Below, piece after piece: positions 15,828-24,489 of a stretch of DNA of 64,000 nt. The DNA comes from an uncultured Lachnospiraceae bacterium. GTDB taxonomy: Bacteria; Bacillota; Clostridia; Lachnospirales; Lachnospiraceae. The notes under the pieces are model-generated. The model had not been told where the DNA came from. It did no database searches and saw only the letters and a list, made by a program, of their open reading frames with translations. A program made the position numbers and the translations under genes. Numbering within the stretch: position 1 is the first letter of the stretch; each line of letters starts with the position of its first letter. The stretch spans positions 372,001 through 436,000 of the forward strand of contig CAJUHH010000002.1 of assembly GCA_910585965.1 (NCBI GenBank). The letters run 5' to 3'.

Positions 15828-16955
15828 ATGAAAAGAACGAGAAGAAACGATGTTGCCGGGAATCTGCGCCGCAGGGGGCTTTCGCTGCTGCTAGCCGGGC
15901 TGGTGGCTTTTGGGGCAGCGGGATGTGGCAATGCGGGAGAAGAGGCCGGCCAGGAGAATGCGCCGGAGGCGGTTGAGGCAGAAGCGGATGAAGGGACGGC
16001 CGCTGCGGAAACGGATGCCGCAGAAGCAGGAACAGGGGAAGAGTCCGGCAAGGACATTTATTTGATCGGCTACTCCCTGAATTCCATGGATTCGACGATG
16101 AAAACCATGGCGGATTATTTTGAAGACGTGGCCAAAGAAAGAGGATGGGAGCCTGTCTTGCAGAATGCGAACGGGGATGTGACGACGGAATTGAATAATA
16201 TGGAAGCCCTGATGAACATGGGCTGCGATGCGGTTGTCATCATGGGCTGCGATACGGAAGGATCTGCGGCTTCCATCGAGGAATTAGGCGCGGCGGGCAT
16301 CCCGGTAATTATAGCGGGGCGCGCGATTGCGGCAGAAGAGGGTAGTTATTATACCTACGTGGCGGGAGACCACCGCGAAGCCGGGAAAGTACAGGGAGAA
16401 TATTTGAACGGGCTTTTGGAGCAGGATGAGGCGCTGGAGCTGAAGGTCGCATTTTTATACGGACAATCCGGTTCTTCCTCTGTAGAGCAGCGTTATGAAG
16501 GCTTTGAGGAAAACTGCTTGAAAGGGAAATATGCAGATCGGATCCAGTTGGTAGCCAGCCAGTATGCGGAGTTCGATACGCAGAAGGCATATGATATTAC
16601 CAGCGATATGCTGACCACATATCCGGAAATCAACTGTTTTGTCACCCAGTCGGACGAGCAGGCGGCGGGCATCATTAATGCGATTAAGGCGAAAGGGGAG
16701 CCGGTGGAGGATTTTATCATCGTATCGATCGATTGCTCTACGACGGGACAGGCTTACTTAAAGAGCGGGGAACTGGATGCGACTGTGCTGATGGCGATGA
16801 GACAGCTGGCGGTTTCTTCCGCAGACTATGTGGAAGCGGCTTTAAGCGGCGAAACGGTGGAGAAAACCAATCAGGTAGAGGGATATTACCAGCTGGTGAC
16901 GCCGGATACTTATGTTTCCGTCATGGAAGCGAACGGCATGACGGCGGACGAATAA
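15828..16955 (+). CDS. Sugar ABC transporter binding lipoprotein (RbsB-like)
   Basis: A 375-residue lipoprotein. A basic start and hydrophobic stretch end in lipobox F-G-A-A-G-C (Cys about residue 33), followed by an acidic Ala/Glu-rich linker. The Peripla_BP_4 domain runs from about 67, with I-G-Y-S-L-N-S-M-D-S-T-M, M-N-M-G-C-D-A-V-V-I-M, the G-R-A-I region and F-I-I-V-S-I-D-C-S. It captures a monosaccharide or small glycoside outside the cell and hands it to the permease below. GGAGG lies before the start, downstream of a strong promoter. Confidence 0.93.
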   Translation: MKRTRRNDVAGNLRRRGLSLLLAGLVAFGAAGCGNAGEEAGQENAPEAVEAEADEGTAAAETDAAEAGTGEESGKDIYLIGYSLNSMDSTMKTMADYFEDVAKERGWEPVLQNANGDVTTELNNMEALMNMGCDAVVIMGCDTEGSAASIEELGAAGIPVIIAGRAIAAEEGSYYTYVAGDHREAGKVQGEYLNGLLEQDEALELKVAFLYGQSGSSSVEQRYEGFEENCLKGKYADRIQLVASQYAEFDTQKAYDITSDMLTTYPEINCFVTQSDEQAAGIINAIKAKGEPVEDFIIVSIDCSTTGQAYLKSGELDATVLMAMRQLAVSSADYVEAALSGETVEKTNQVEGYYQLVTPDTYVSVMEANGMTADE

Positions 16956-16995
16956 GGAACAGGGCAGAGGCAAAACAGGAAAGGCGGTATGAGGA

Positions 16996-18507
16996 TTGAA
17001 AATATTAGAGGTAAAGGGCATCAGCAAAAATTTTTACCAGACCCATGCCCTGACGGATGTCAGCTTCCATTTGGAAAAAGGGGAAGTGCTGGCGCTGGCA
17101 GGGGAAAACGGGGCGGGAAAATCGACGATGATGAATATCCTGCTGGGAAGCTTCCCGCCGAGCAAAGGGGAGATGGTTTTAAACGGAGAACCTTATGAAC
17201 CCAAAGGTCCGCATGACGCCCTGCAAAAGGGGATTTCCATGATTCATCAGGAGCTTTGCCTTGTTCCGAGCATGTCGGTGGCCGATAATGTCTGGATTGG
17301 GAGATGCGGACAGTTTTCACGGGGCGGGATTTATATGCCGTCCCTGTGCGAGGCCCGGACGCAGCAGCTTTTTGATGAGTATGAGATCGAGCTGAATCCG
17401 AAAGAAAACGTGAAAGATTTGAGCACTGCCCAGATGCAGATGGTGGAGATCGCGAGGGCGATTTCCTACGGTTCCCAGATTGTGATTATGGATGAGCCGA
17501 CGAGCGCCTTATCGGACAAGGAGGTAAAGGTTCTGTATAAAATTATCCGGCGGCTGACGAAGGAAGGGGTTTCCGTTCTGTTTATCAGCCATAAGCTGGA
17601 AGAAGTCTTTGACCTTGCCGACAGGGTGACGATTTTCCGGGACGGCCATATGGTGGAGGAACGCGAGGTCGGAGGGCTGACCATGGAAGAGCTGATTAAC
17701 GGCATTGCCGGAAGGAAAGTGGAAAATCTTTACCCAAAGGAGATGACGACGCTGGGAAAGGTGCTTCTGGAAGTAAAGCATCTTAGCCTGAAAGGGGTTT
17801 TTGAAGATATCAGCTTCCAGGTCAGGGCAGGGGAAGTTCTGGGATTTGCCGGGCTGGTAGGGGCAGGCAGGACGGAAATCATGCAGAGCATATACGGCAT
17901 TATGCCGGCCGACGAAGGGGAAATCTATGTGGACGGGCAGAAAGTGAAAAACCGTTCCTCGCGGGAAGGGCTGGACCATAAAATAGCGATGGTGACGGAG
18001 GACCGCCTCCGGCAGGGCGTGATTAAGAAAATGAATGTACAGATGAATATGACGCTTGCTTATTTTTACAAAATATGCAAAGGCGGTTTTATCAGCCGGA
18101 AGAGGGAAGAGGACGACACGGACGCGATGATCAGGGAGCTGCGGGTAAAAACAGCAGGGAGCAGGATGCCGATCTGGTCCCTTTCCGGAGGAAACCAGCA
18201 GAAGGTAATGATCGGGCGGGCGCTGATGACAGACCCAAGTATCCTGATTATGGACGAACCGACCCGCGGGGTGGATGTGGGAGCAAAAAGCGAAATCTAC
18301 GGCTACTGCAATGAACTGGCCCGCCAGGGCATGGCGATTCTGCTGATTTCCAGCGATTTGCCGGAAGTGATGGGCATGAGCGACAGGGTGCTTGTCGTCC
18401 GGCAGGGGCGCATCGTGGCGGAGCATGACAGGCGGGAGGCCGAGGCGGAAGAGATTATGGCGGAAATGTTCGGTTTGCCGGGCGGAGAGAAAAAGGAGGA
18501 AAAATGA
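16996..18507 (+). CDS. Sugar ABC transporter double ATPase (RbsA/MglA-like)
   Basis: A 503-residue protein with two fused ATPase domains. The first has Walker A G-E-N-G-A-G-K-S-T and Walker B I-V-I-M-D-E-P-T-S-A-L-S. The second has the degenerate P-loop G-L-V-G-A-G-R-T-E, signature L-S-G-G-N-Q-Q-K and I-L-I-M-D-E-P-T-R-G-V-D-V-G. This is the standard carbohydrate CUT2 layout. It appears to start with TTG at 16996, 8 nt after AGGCGGT; no in-frame ATG sits close by. Confidence 0.94.
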   Translation: MKILEVKGISKNFYQTHALTDVSFHLEKGEVLALAGENGAGKSTMMNILLGSFPPSKGEMVLNGEPYEPKGPHDALQKGISMIHQELCLVPSMSVADNVWIGRCGQFSRGGIYMPSLCEARTQQLFDEYEIELNPKENVKDLSTAQMQMVEIARAISYGSQIVIMDEPTSALSDKEVKVLYKIIRRLTKEGVSVLFISHKLEEVFDLADRVTIFRDGHMVEEREVGGLTMEELINGIAGRKVENLYPKEMTTLGKVLLEVKHLSLKGVFEDISFQVRAGEVLGFAGLVGAGRTEIMQSIYGIMPADEGEIYVDGQKVKNRSSREGLDHKIAMVTEDRLRQGVIKKMNVQMNMTLAYFYKICKGGFISRKREEDDTDAMIRELRVKTAGSRMPIWSLSGGNQQKVMIGRALMTDPSILIMDEPTRGVDVGAKSEIYGYCNELARQGMAILLISSDLPEVMGMSDRVLVVRQGRIVAEHDRREAEAEEIMAEMFGLPGGEKKEEK

Positions 18508-18508
18508 T

Positions 18509-19495
18509 ATGCAGCAAAAAACAAAGAAAAAGTGGACAGGGGATTCCGTACTTATATTTTTTCTGAAAAACAGGGCTTTCCTGCTCGTGATTTTATTCTT
18601 TCTTCTGCTGATGCTGACGACAGATACTTTCCTGACCGGCAGCAATCTGATGAGCCTGGCAAGGCAGATAGCGGCAAACGGGATTATCGGCGTGGGATAT
18701 ACCTTCCTGCTGGCTTCGGACAGCGTGGATCTTTCGGCGGGATATATGATGTGCATGATCGGCATTATCAGCGGTCTGTTGAGCCAGACGCCCTTGCCTT
18801 TTGCGGCGATTCTGCTGATCTGCATCGTGATCGCGATGTTTTGCAGCAGCATGAACGCGGTGATTGAGAACCGTTTTAATCTGCCGCCCTTCCTCGTGAC
18901 GCTGGCAATGCAGCAGGTATTCAGGGGAGTGCTGATGCTGCTTTCCAACGGTTCCCCGATCAGCAATCTGGACGAAGGGATTATTTTTATGGGGCAGGGA
19001 TATATAGGGCCGATTCCCTTTTCGGTGCTGTTGATGGTCGTTTTTATTATTGCAGGGCATATCCTGTTCAGCCGCACCCAGTTCGGTAGGAATGTCATCG
19101 CGGTAGGGGGCAACCCGGATGCGGCGCGCGTTTCCGGCATCCATGTGGAACGCACGCGGGTGTACGTGTCCGCGCTTTTAGGATTTACGATCGCGATCAT
19201 GGCGCTTGTGTCCTGCGGGCGGGTGGCCTCCGCGCAGACGACGCTCGGAGGGGATACGGTCATGGATATTATCGCGGCGGTAGTGATCGGCGGAACGCCT
19301 ATGGGCGGCGGATCGGGCACGGTAGGAGGGACTTTGTTCGGATGCCTGGTAATCGGCCTGATCAGCAACGGGCTGAACCTGCTGAAAGTATCGAGCTACT
19401 GGCAGATGGTATCAAAGGGAGTGATTATTCTGGTGGCCGTGGTTCTGGATGTATACAGCGAACGCATTTATGAGCGCATGCGTAATAAGGAATAG
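18509..19495 (+). CDS. Sugar ABC transporter permease (RbsC-like)
   Basis: A 328-residue CUT2 permease with eight to ten membrane segments. The coupling-helix region G-R-N-V-I-A-V-G-G-N-P-D-A-A-R-V-S-G-I and the I-I-A-A-V-V-I-G-G-T-P-M-G-G-G-S-G-T-V-G-G-T loop are the family hallmarks. The ATG is one base after the ATPase stop region, with AAAGGAGG 9 nt upstream. It completes the importer with the two genes before it. Confidence 0.93.
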   Translation: MQQKTKKKWTGDSVLIFFLKNRAFLLVILFFLLLMLTTDTFLTGSNLMSLARQIAANGIIGVGYTFLLASDSVDLSAGYMMCMIGIISGLLSQTPLPFAAILLICIVIAMFCSSMNAVIENRFNLPPFLVTLAMQQVFRGVLMLLSNGSPISNLDEGIIFMGQGYIGPIPFSVLLMVVFIIAGHILFSRTQFGRNVIAVGGNPDAARVSGIHVERTRVYVSALLGFTIAIMALVSCGRVASAQTTLGGDTVMDIIAAVVIGGTPMGGGSGTVGGTLFGCLVIGLISNGLNLLKVSSYWQMVSKGVIILVAVVLDVYSERIYERMRNKE

Positions 19496-19508
19496 AAAGG
19501 GCATGGTT

Positions 19509-21209
19509 ATGGATAGGATAGATTTGAGAGGAAAACCTTTTTATCTGGGGGATGAGGCTGTCCGCTGGGTAGAGGAAACTTTGGAAGGAATGACGGACAA
19601 GGAAAAAGTCGGCCAGCTGTTTTGTGAGATTTTATGGGACAGGCCGGGCAGCAGCCCGGAGGCTTTGTTGGAGGATATGGAGCCGGGCGGCGTGATGTAC
19701 CGTCCTTTTCCCGGAGAAAAAATGCGGGAATATACGGAGCGGATGCAAAAGAAGGCAAAGATTCCTTTATTGGTTGCCTGCAATCTGGAACGGGGCGGCT
19801 CCGGCGGAAATGGAGGGCTGACGGACGGCACCTATGTTTCCAGCCCTATGGGATGTGCGGCAACGGACGATGCGCAGAGCGCATATCGATTGGCAGAGGT
19901 GGCTTGTAAGGAAGGCGGGGCCGCAGGAGTGAACTGGACATTTGAACCGATTGTGGATATCGACTTCAATCCTGGGAACCCGATTACGAATGTCCGTACA
20001 TATGGCAGCAGCCCGGAGCGCATCCTGCGCATGGCCAGGGGGTATATGGATGCCTGCCGCCGTTACGGAATGGTCAGCACGATCAAACATTTTCCGGGGG
20101 ACGGGGTGGATGAGAGGGACCAGCATCTGATGAGCAGCATAAACAGTCTGTCGGCGGAGGAATGGTACGCGTCCTATGGGCGGATTTATCAGGAACTGAT
20201 CGATGACGGCGCGCCGGTTGTTATGTGCGCCCATATCAGGCAGCCCGCTTTGTGCCGGGAGGTGAATCCGGGGATAGAGGACGAGGATATAATGCCCGCT
20301 TCCCTGAGCAGGGAGCTGATGCAGGGCATATTGCGGGAGAAACTGGGCTTTCGCGGATTAATTGTGACGGATGCGACGCAGATGGTTGGTTTTACCAGCA
20401 GCATGCCGAGATACTTGGCGGTACCCGCCGCGATCGAACGGGGGGCGGATATGTTCCTGTTCACCATCAACAGGAAGGAAGATACAGGCTTTATGATGGA
20501 GGGCTTAAGGAAAGGGCTTTTAAGCCGGAAGCGCCTGGACGAGGCAGTAACCCGCATCCTGGCGCTGAAGGCGTATGCCGGCCTTTGGAAGGGGGCTGCT
20601 GTGCCGCCTAAGGAGAAACTTTCCTGCCTGCGGTGTCCGGAACATCTGGCAGCGGCCAGGGAAATCGCGGAGCGCAGCATTACGCTGGTGAAGGACAGGG
20701 AGAAGCTGCTTCCGCTGTCTTCGGAAAGAATGCGGAAGGTGAAACTGATACAGATTACGAACGAAAAGCTTCCTGCCGGCGGGCTTTTGCCGGAAATAGA
20801 GCTGTTTAAGGCGCTTCTGGAGAAGGAAGGTTTTGAAGTGTCTTATTTTAAGGACGGGCGGTTTCCGGGGGAGGATTGCAGCTTGGAAGAATTCAAAAAA
20901 GAAACGGATTTCATGATTTATTTTGCCAATATGAAGGTCGGCAGCAATCAGACGACCATCCGCATCGTATGGGATGATTTTCTGGGTGAGGATTCGCCGA
21001 AGTATGTGAAGGACATACCGGTGCTGTTTTTATCTTTTTCCAATCCTTATCACCTGGTGGATGTGCCGATGGTGGGAACCTATATTAATGCTTATACCTG
21101 CAACGAAGAAAGCGTTTATGCCATGGTGGAAAAATTAATGGGACGCAGCCCTTTTTTGGGACATAGCCCGGTAGATCCGTTTGCGGGGCTGTGGGATACG
21201 CGTTTATGA
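19509..21209 (+). CDS. GH3 family hydrolase, NagZ-like
   Basis: A 566-residue GH3 enzyme with no signal peptide. Residues 1-360 form the catalytic barrel, with T-I-K-H-F-P-G-D-G-V-D-E-R-D-Q-H; the Asp-His pair there resembles the acid/base dyad of NagZ beta-N-acetylglucosaminidases. The probable nucleophile Asp is in L-I-V-T-D-A-T-Q-M. A C-terminal alpha/beta domain follows. It sits after the sugar permease and may split an imported GlcNAc- or other beta-glycoside. I start at 19509, 7 nt after GAAAGGG; 19503 is possible. Confidence 0.85.
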   Translation: MDRIDLRGKPFYLGDEAVRWVEETLEGMTDKEKVGQLFCEILWDRPGSSPEALLEDMEPGGVMYRPFPGEKMREYTERMQKKAKIPLLVACNLERGGSGGNGGLTDGTYVSSPMGCAATDDAQSAYRLAEVACKEGGAAGVNWTFEPIVDIDFNPGNPITNVRTYGSSPERILRMARGYMDACRRYGMVSTIKHFPGDGVDERDQHLMSSINSLSAEEWYASYGRIYQELIDDGAPVVMCAHIRQPALCREVNPGIEDEDIMPASLSRELMQGILREKLGFRGLIVTDATQMVGFTSSMPRYLAVPAAIERGADMFLFTINRKEDTGFMMEGLRKGLLSRKRLDEAVTRILALKAYAGLWKGAAVPPKEKLSCLRCPEHLAAAREIAERSITLVKDREKLLPLSSERMRKVKLIQITNEKLPAGGLLPEIELFKALLEKEGFEVSYFKDGRFPGEDCSLEEFKKETDFMIYFANMKVGSNQTTIRIVWDDFLGEDSPKYVKDIPVLFLSFSNPYHLVDVPMVGTYINAYTCNEESVYAMVEKLMGRSPFLGHSPVDPFAGLWDTRL

Positions 21210-21216
21210 GGTGGAA

Positions 21217-21513
21217 ATGTCAATTTTAGAAGTGCTTATGATTATATGTTTCGGGCTGGCATGGCCGATTAATCTGTACAATAGCATAAAAAGCCGTTCT
21301 ACCAAAGGGAAAAATCTGCTTTTTATGAGCTTTATCCTGTTAGCTTATGTATTCGGCATCCTGCACAAGCTGTTTGTCGCGGCGGACGGGGCGGTTTATT
21401 TTTATATCGTGAACGAGGCTATGGTTCTGGCAGATTTTGCAGTTTATTTCATGAACCGCAAAAGGGAAGTCAGGGAGGGCGTATGCAGCGGATATATGCG
21501 GGTTTACAGGTAA
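21217..21513 (+). CDS. Small three-helix membrane protein, PQ-loop-like
   Basis: A 98-residue protein with three membrane segments. The stretch F-G-L-A-W-P-I-N-L-Y-N-S-I-K-S-R-S-T-K-G-K resembles a PQ-loop/SemiSWEET repeat, where a Pro-containing helix is followed by S-x-x-S-T-K-G. SemiSWEETs transport sugars as dimers, so a role in sugar movement is possible, but the similarity is short. The GAGGTGG site overlaps the GH3 stop. It is co-directional with the sugar operon. Confidence 0.65.
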   Translation: MSILEVLMIICFGLAWPINLYNSIKSRSTKGKNLLFMSFILLAYVFGILHKLFVAADGAVYFYIVNEAMVLADFAVYFMNRKREVREGVCSGYMRVYR

Positions 21514-21582
21514 AAGGAACTATACAAGAAAGCGGAAAAATGTTATCCTGTTTTATATAAAAGGTGGAAGGAATACGAGAAT

Positions 21583-22752
21583 ATGGAAGCGGAACTCAAG
21601 GAGCAACAAACATTCAGCAATGCGTCAGTGCGCATCATTAACCGTGGAAGGGTCCTGCGGCTTCTGTTTCAGGAAGGAAGCATGACCCAGCTGGAAATTA
21701 AAAACAGGTTGAACTTAAGCGGGCCTACCGTAACGCAGATTCTGCAGTTTTTTAAGGAAGCAGGGCTTCTGCGGGAGGGGGATGAGATTCCGTCCTCGGG
21801 CGGGCGCAAGCCGAGGCCGATTGAATTCTGCTACCGTTCTTTCTTCGCAGTGGGGGTAGAAATAAGGCGGCATCATGTGGATGTCCAGGTGCTGGATTTA
21901 AAAGGAAAGGTAGAGACGGGAACGGTGCGCCGCCTTGTTTTTGAAGACAGCGATGCCTATTGGAGGCAGGTCAATGACATGGTGAAGGAAACCGTCGGTT
22001 CCGGCACGCGGGCGGGGCGCATACTCGGAGTGGGGATTGCTTTCCCCGGGGAGATTTCGCCGCAGGGCAATATTGTTTCTCGTTCTACGGTGCTGGGGCT
22101 GAAGAATTTTCCGCTGGACCATATTCAGAAAAATTTTGATTATCCCGTTTACGTGGAGTATGGGGCGAATGCGGCAGGTTTCGGCACTGTTTGGCGCAGC
22201 CGCAAGTTAAAGGATGCGGTATATGTGATCGTGACCAATAACGGGGTTGCCGGTTCGGTTATTTTAAATAAAGAAATATATAGAGGGCGTTATAATAAAC
22301 CGGGCGCTTTCGGGCATATGGTGCTGAACCCGAAGGGCAGGAAGTGCTTTTGCGGCGGCCGGGGATGCTGGTCGGCTTATGGCGCGCTGACGTGCCTGAC
22401 GGACGGCGAGGATCCGGATCTGGAAAGTTTTTTTGACAAGCTGGATCAGGGGGATGCGGAGTGTCAGCTTCGCTGGAAGGAATATTTGGAGCGCTTTGCC
22501 CAGGCATTGGCCAATATACGGTTGAGTTTTGATACGGAAATTATTATAGGAGGAAAATTGGCCCCTTATCTCGCGCCAAGGATTGATGAATTAAAAAGGA
22601 TGGTGGCAGCCTATCCGGCTCTGGCGGAGGACTGCATGGATATATGGGTGGATACGGAAGCGGACAGCCCTATGGCGGAGGGCGCGGCGCTTATGATTGT
22701 ATCCAGCTTTTTGAACGATACATTGGAAGGGTTTCATTTGGAACAGTTGTGA
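21583..22752 (+). CDS. ROK family transcriptional regulator
   Basis: A 389-residue protein. An N-terminal winged helix (S-M-T-Q-L-E-I-K-N-R-L-N-L-S-G-P-T-V-T-Q near residues 33-52) is joined to a ROK sugar-kinase-like domain with G-V-G-I-A-F-P-G-E-I and the zinc-binding set C-F-C-G-G-R-G-C. The usual Glu after the last Cys is replaced by Trp-Ser. It lies inside the sugar operon and most likely represses it in response to the imported sugar or its phosphate. Confidence 0.9.
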   Translation: MEAELKEQQTFSNASVRIINRGRVLRLLFQEGSMTQLEIKNRLNLSGPTVTQILQFFKEAGLLREGDEIPSSGGRKPRPIEFCYRSFFAVGVEIRRHHVDVQVLDLKGKVETGTVRRLVFEDSDAYWRQVNDMVKETVGSGTRAGRILGVGIAFPGEISPQGNIVSRSTVLGLKNFPLDHIQKNFDYPVYVEYGANAAGFGTVWRSRKLKDAVYVIVTNNGVAGSVILNKEIYRGRYNKPGAFGHMVLNPKGRKCFCGGRGCWSAYGALTCLTDGEDPDLESFFDKLDQGDAECQLRWKEYLERFAQALANIRLSFDTEIIIGGKLAPYLAPRIDELKRMVAAYPALAEDCMDIWVDTEADSPMAEGAALMIVSSFLNDTLEGFHLEQL

Positions 22753-22802
22753 TCCATACATATTTCTGTTGCAAAAAGGGGCCGCTGGAAGGAGAAGAAG
22801 AA

Positions 22803-23441
22803 ATGAGCTTCAAGGCGGTGATTTTTGATTTGGACGGAGTGATTGTATGTACCGACCGATTCCACTATCAGGCATGGAAGAGGACAGTAGAGGGGCTGGG
22901 GATTTTTTTTGATGAGGAAATGAACGACCGGCTGCGTGGCGTCGGCAGGATGGAAAGCCTGGAAATCATACTGGAATGCAACGGAAACAGATTGTTTTCC
23001 CAAGAAGAAAAGGAGAAGCTGGCGGCACGGAAAAATGAAATTTACCGGGAGCTGCTCGCTTCCATGACACCGGGCGACGTAACGGGGGAAGTGAGGGATA
23101 CGCTGTCGGAGATACGCAGGAGAGGATATGGGATTTGCCTCGGTTCTTCGAGCCGGAATGCGGGGTTTATCCTGGAGAGAACCGGGCTAAAAGATGCTTT
23201 TGATCAGGTGGTGGACGGGACTCAGATAAAGAGATCCAAGCCTGACCCGGAAGTGTTTTTAAAAGGGGCGGCTCTGCTGGGCGAAAGACCGGGGGACTGT
23301 CTGGTGGTGGAGGATGCGGAAGCGGGAATTGAGGCCGGAATCGCCGGAGGAATGAAAACGGCGGCGATCGGCAGGGCAGTAACCTGCGGGAAGGCGGATT
23401 ACCGGCTGGAGAGGCTGGGGGATTTGCTGGGGATAGTGTGA
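22803..23441 (+). CDS. HAD hydrolase, beta-phosphoglucomutase-like
   Basis: A 212-residue HAD-superfamily enzyme with motif I F-D-L-D-G-V-I-V-C-T-D (nucleophile Asp9, D11), the R-L-R-G-V-G-R-M cap region, motif II L-G-S-S-S and motif III K-P-D-P-E-V-F with V-V-E-D-A-E-A-G-I-E-A. The G-V-x-R-x-x-S/M cap motif is that of beta-phosphoglucomutases, which interconvert beta-glucose 1- and 6-phosphate. It closes the sugar operon. Its TGA lies within the first stem of a cloverleaf repeat element. Confidence 0.88.
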   Translation: MSFKAVIFDLDGVIVCTDRFHYQAWKRTVEGLGIFFDEEMNDRLRGVGRMESLEIILECNGNRLFSQEEKEKLAARKNEIYRELLASMTPGDVTGEVRDTLSEIRRRGYGICLGSSSRNAGFILERTGLKDAFDQVVDGTQIKRSKPDPEVFLKGAALLGERPGDCLVVEDAEAGIEAGIAGGMKTAAIGRAVTCGKADYRLERLGDLLGIV

Positions 23442-23546
23442 GAAGAGTTTCTAACCACTCGCAGCAAAGGCTGCTTCGCGGAGAAACTCTAGACTTGCTT
23501 TGCAAGTCTTCTCACACAAGAGAATGCCCAGAAAACGGGCATTCTC
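23436..23546. repeat. Cloverleaf repeat element, copy 1, with companion hairpin
   Basis: Outer stem GTGTGAGAAGA (23436-23446) with TCTTCTCACAC (23507-23517). Inside are arm 1 AGAGTTTCT/AGAAACTCT with inner hairpin GCAGC-AAAG-GCTGC, and arm 2 AGACTTGC (23491-23498)/GCAAGTCT. Three nucleotides after the outer stem follows hairpin GAGAATGCCC (23520-23529)/GGGCATTCTC (23537-23546). It begins in the stop region of the HAD gene and may end its transcript. Related to copies at 23589 and 38401. Confidence 0.85.
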
Positions 23547-23588
23547 CGCACAGATTTGTGTCACTGCACAGCAGCGACATGGGAGTTA

Positions 23589-23652
23589 GTGTGAAGAGAA
23601 GTTCTAAGGCTCGCACCAGTGGGTGCTTCGCCAAGAACTTCTAGACTTGCAT
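23589..23652. repeat. Cloverleaf repeat element, copy 2 (truncated)
   Basis: Left outer strand GTGTGAAGAGA (23589-23599), arm 1 AGAAGTTCT (23597-23605)/AGAACTTCT (23634-23642) with inner hairpin GCACC-AGTG-GGTGC, then AGACTTGC without its partner. The closing strand of arm 2 and of the outer stem is missing. Same orientation as copy 1, about 150 bp away. Confidence 0.75.
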
Positions 23653-23664
23653 CACCACAATTTT

Positions 23665-23698
23665 GTAGGCCGTGAATCTTTTTAGATTCCCGGCCTAC
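23665..23698. terminator. Terminator-like hairpin after the ECF gene
   Basis: GTAGGCCG-t-GAATC pairs with GATTC-c-CGGCCTAC around TTTTTA, one internal mismatch. It lies 76 nt past the minus-strand ECF gene stop and after the plus-strand repeats, so it may stop transcripts from both sides. Confidence 0.65.
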
Positions 23699-23773
23699 GA
23701 TTTCGTTTCTGCTCTTTGTTCTGTTTTTTCCTTGAAAAAACGAACCCGATCTGCCAGTTTGCTATAATACATA

Positions 23774-24355
23774 TCACCGAATGGTAAAAAACAGTCCTGA
23801 CTTTTTCAATGCCGGCCGGAGAGCCATATAAATGGCAACGGACGCGATGGTGGAAGTCACGGCATTGATGGAGGTGGAAGCGATGTTCCACGCGAGGGTA
23901 AGTTCTGCGGCTGGTTTGCCGAGTATCACCAGTTTATAGAAATATCCGATAAGCGGATCAAAGATGACATTGAATAACAGCCCGCCGACAGCGGCGGCAA
24001 CGGTCCACTTCCATACCTTCCGGTTGTCTGTTTCGGTCGTGATATGTCCCAGACGATGGGCGATCAGGCCAGTAATCAGGCCGATGCAAAGCTTTAAAAG
24101 AAAGGTTTTGGGGGCATAAACGACATAAACGGGGTCGAGAAGATCGCCGATCGTCATGCCGATCGCTCCGCCGAGTCCTCCATATGCCCCGCCAAGGAGC
24201 AGCGCACCCAGCACGCAGACGGCGTTTCCGAGATGGATGGAAGTCGCGTCCCCGCCGGGAAGGGTGATTTTGACTTGAAGGAAGGTAAATACTACATAAG
24301 AAAGGGCGGCCATCACTCCGGTAAAAATAACTTTTCGTATGTTCTCATTTTTCAT
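23774..24355 (-). CDS. ECF transporter substrate-binding (S) component
   Basis: A 193-residue membrane protein with five or six segments, of the ECF S-component type. It begins with a basic N terminus and the A-A-L-S-Y-V-V-F-T-F segment, followed by L-P-G-G-D-A-T-S-I-H-L-G-N-A-V-C-V-L, G-A-Y-G-G-L-G-G-A-I-G and D-P-V-Y-V-V-Y-A-P-K-T-F. It would bind a vitamin or related micronutrient and share a general ECF energy module encoded elsewhere. No riboswitch or biosynthesis neighbour tells the substrate. It stands as a single gene. Confidence 0.82.
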   Translation of the reverse strand: MKNENIRKVIFTGVMAALSYVVFTFLQVKITLPGGDATSIHLGNAVCVLGALLLGGAYGGLGGAIGMTIGDLLDPVYVVYAPKTFLLKLCIGLITGLIAHRLGHITTETDNRKVWKWTVAAAVGGLLFNVIFDPLIGYFYKLVILGKPAAELTLAWNIASTSINAVTSTIASVAIYMALRPALKKSGLFFTIR

Positions 24356-24489
24356 AATGGATTCTCCTCAATATTTTGCAAGTATGTGCTTTTCTGATGC
24401 AATTTATTATACAGCAGATTGGCATAGAAAAAAGAACCATTTCAGGTTTTTTGAACCATGCCAGTCTGCGAGGAGAAAAAGCAATGACG

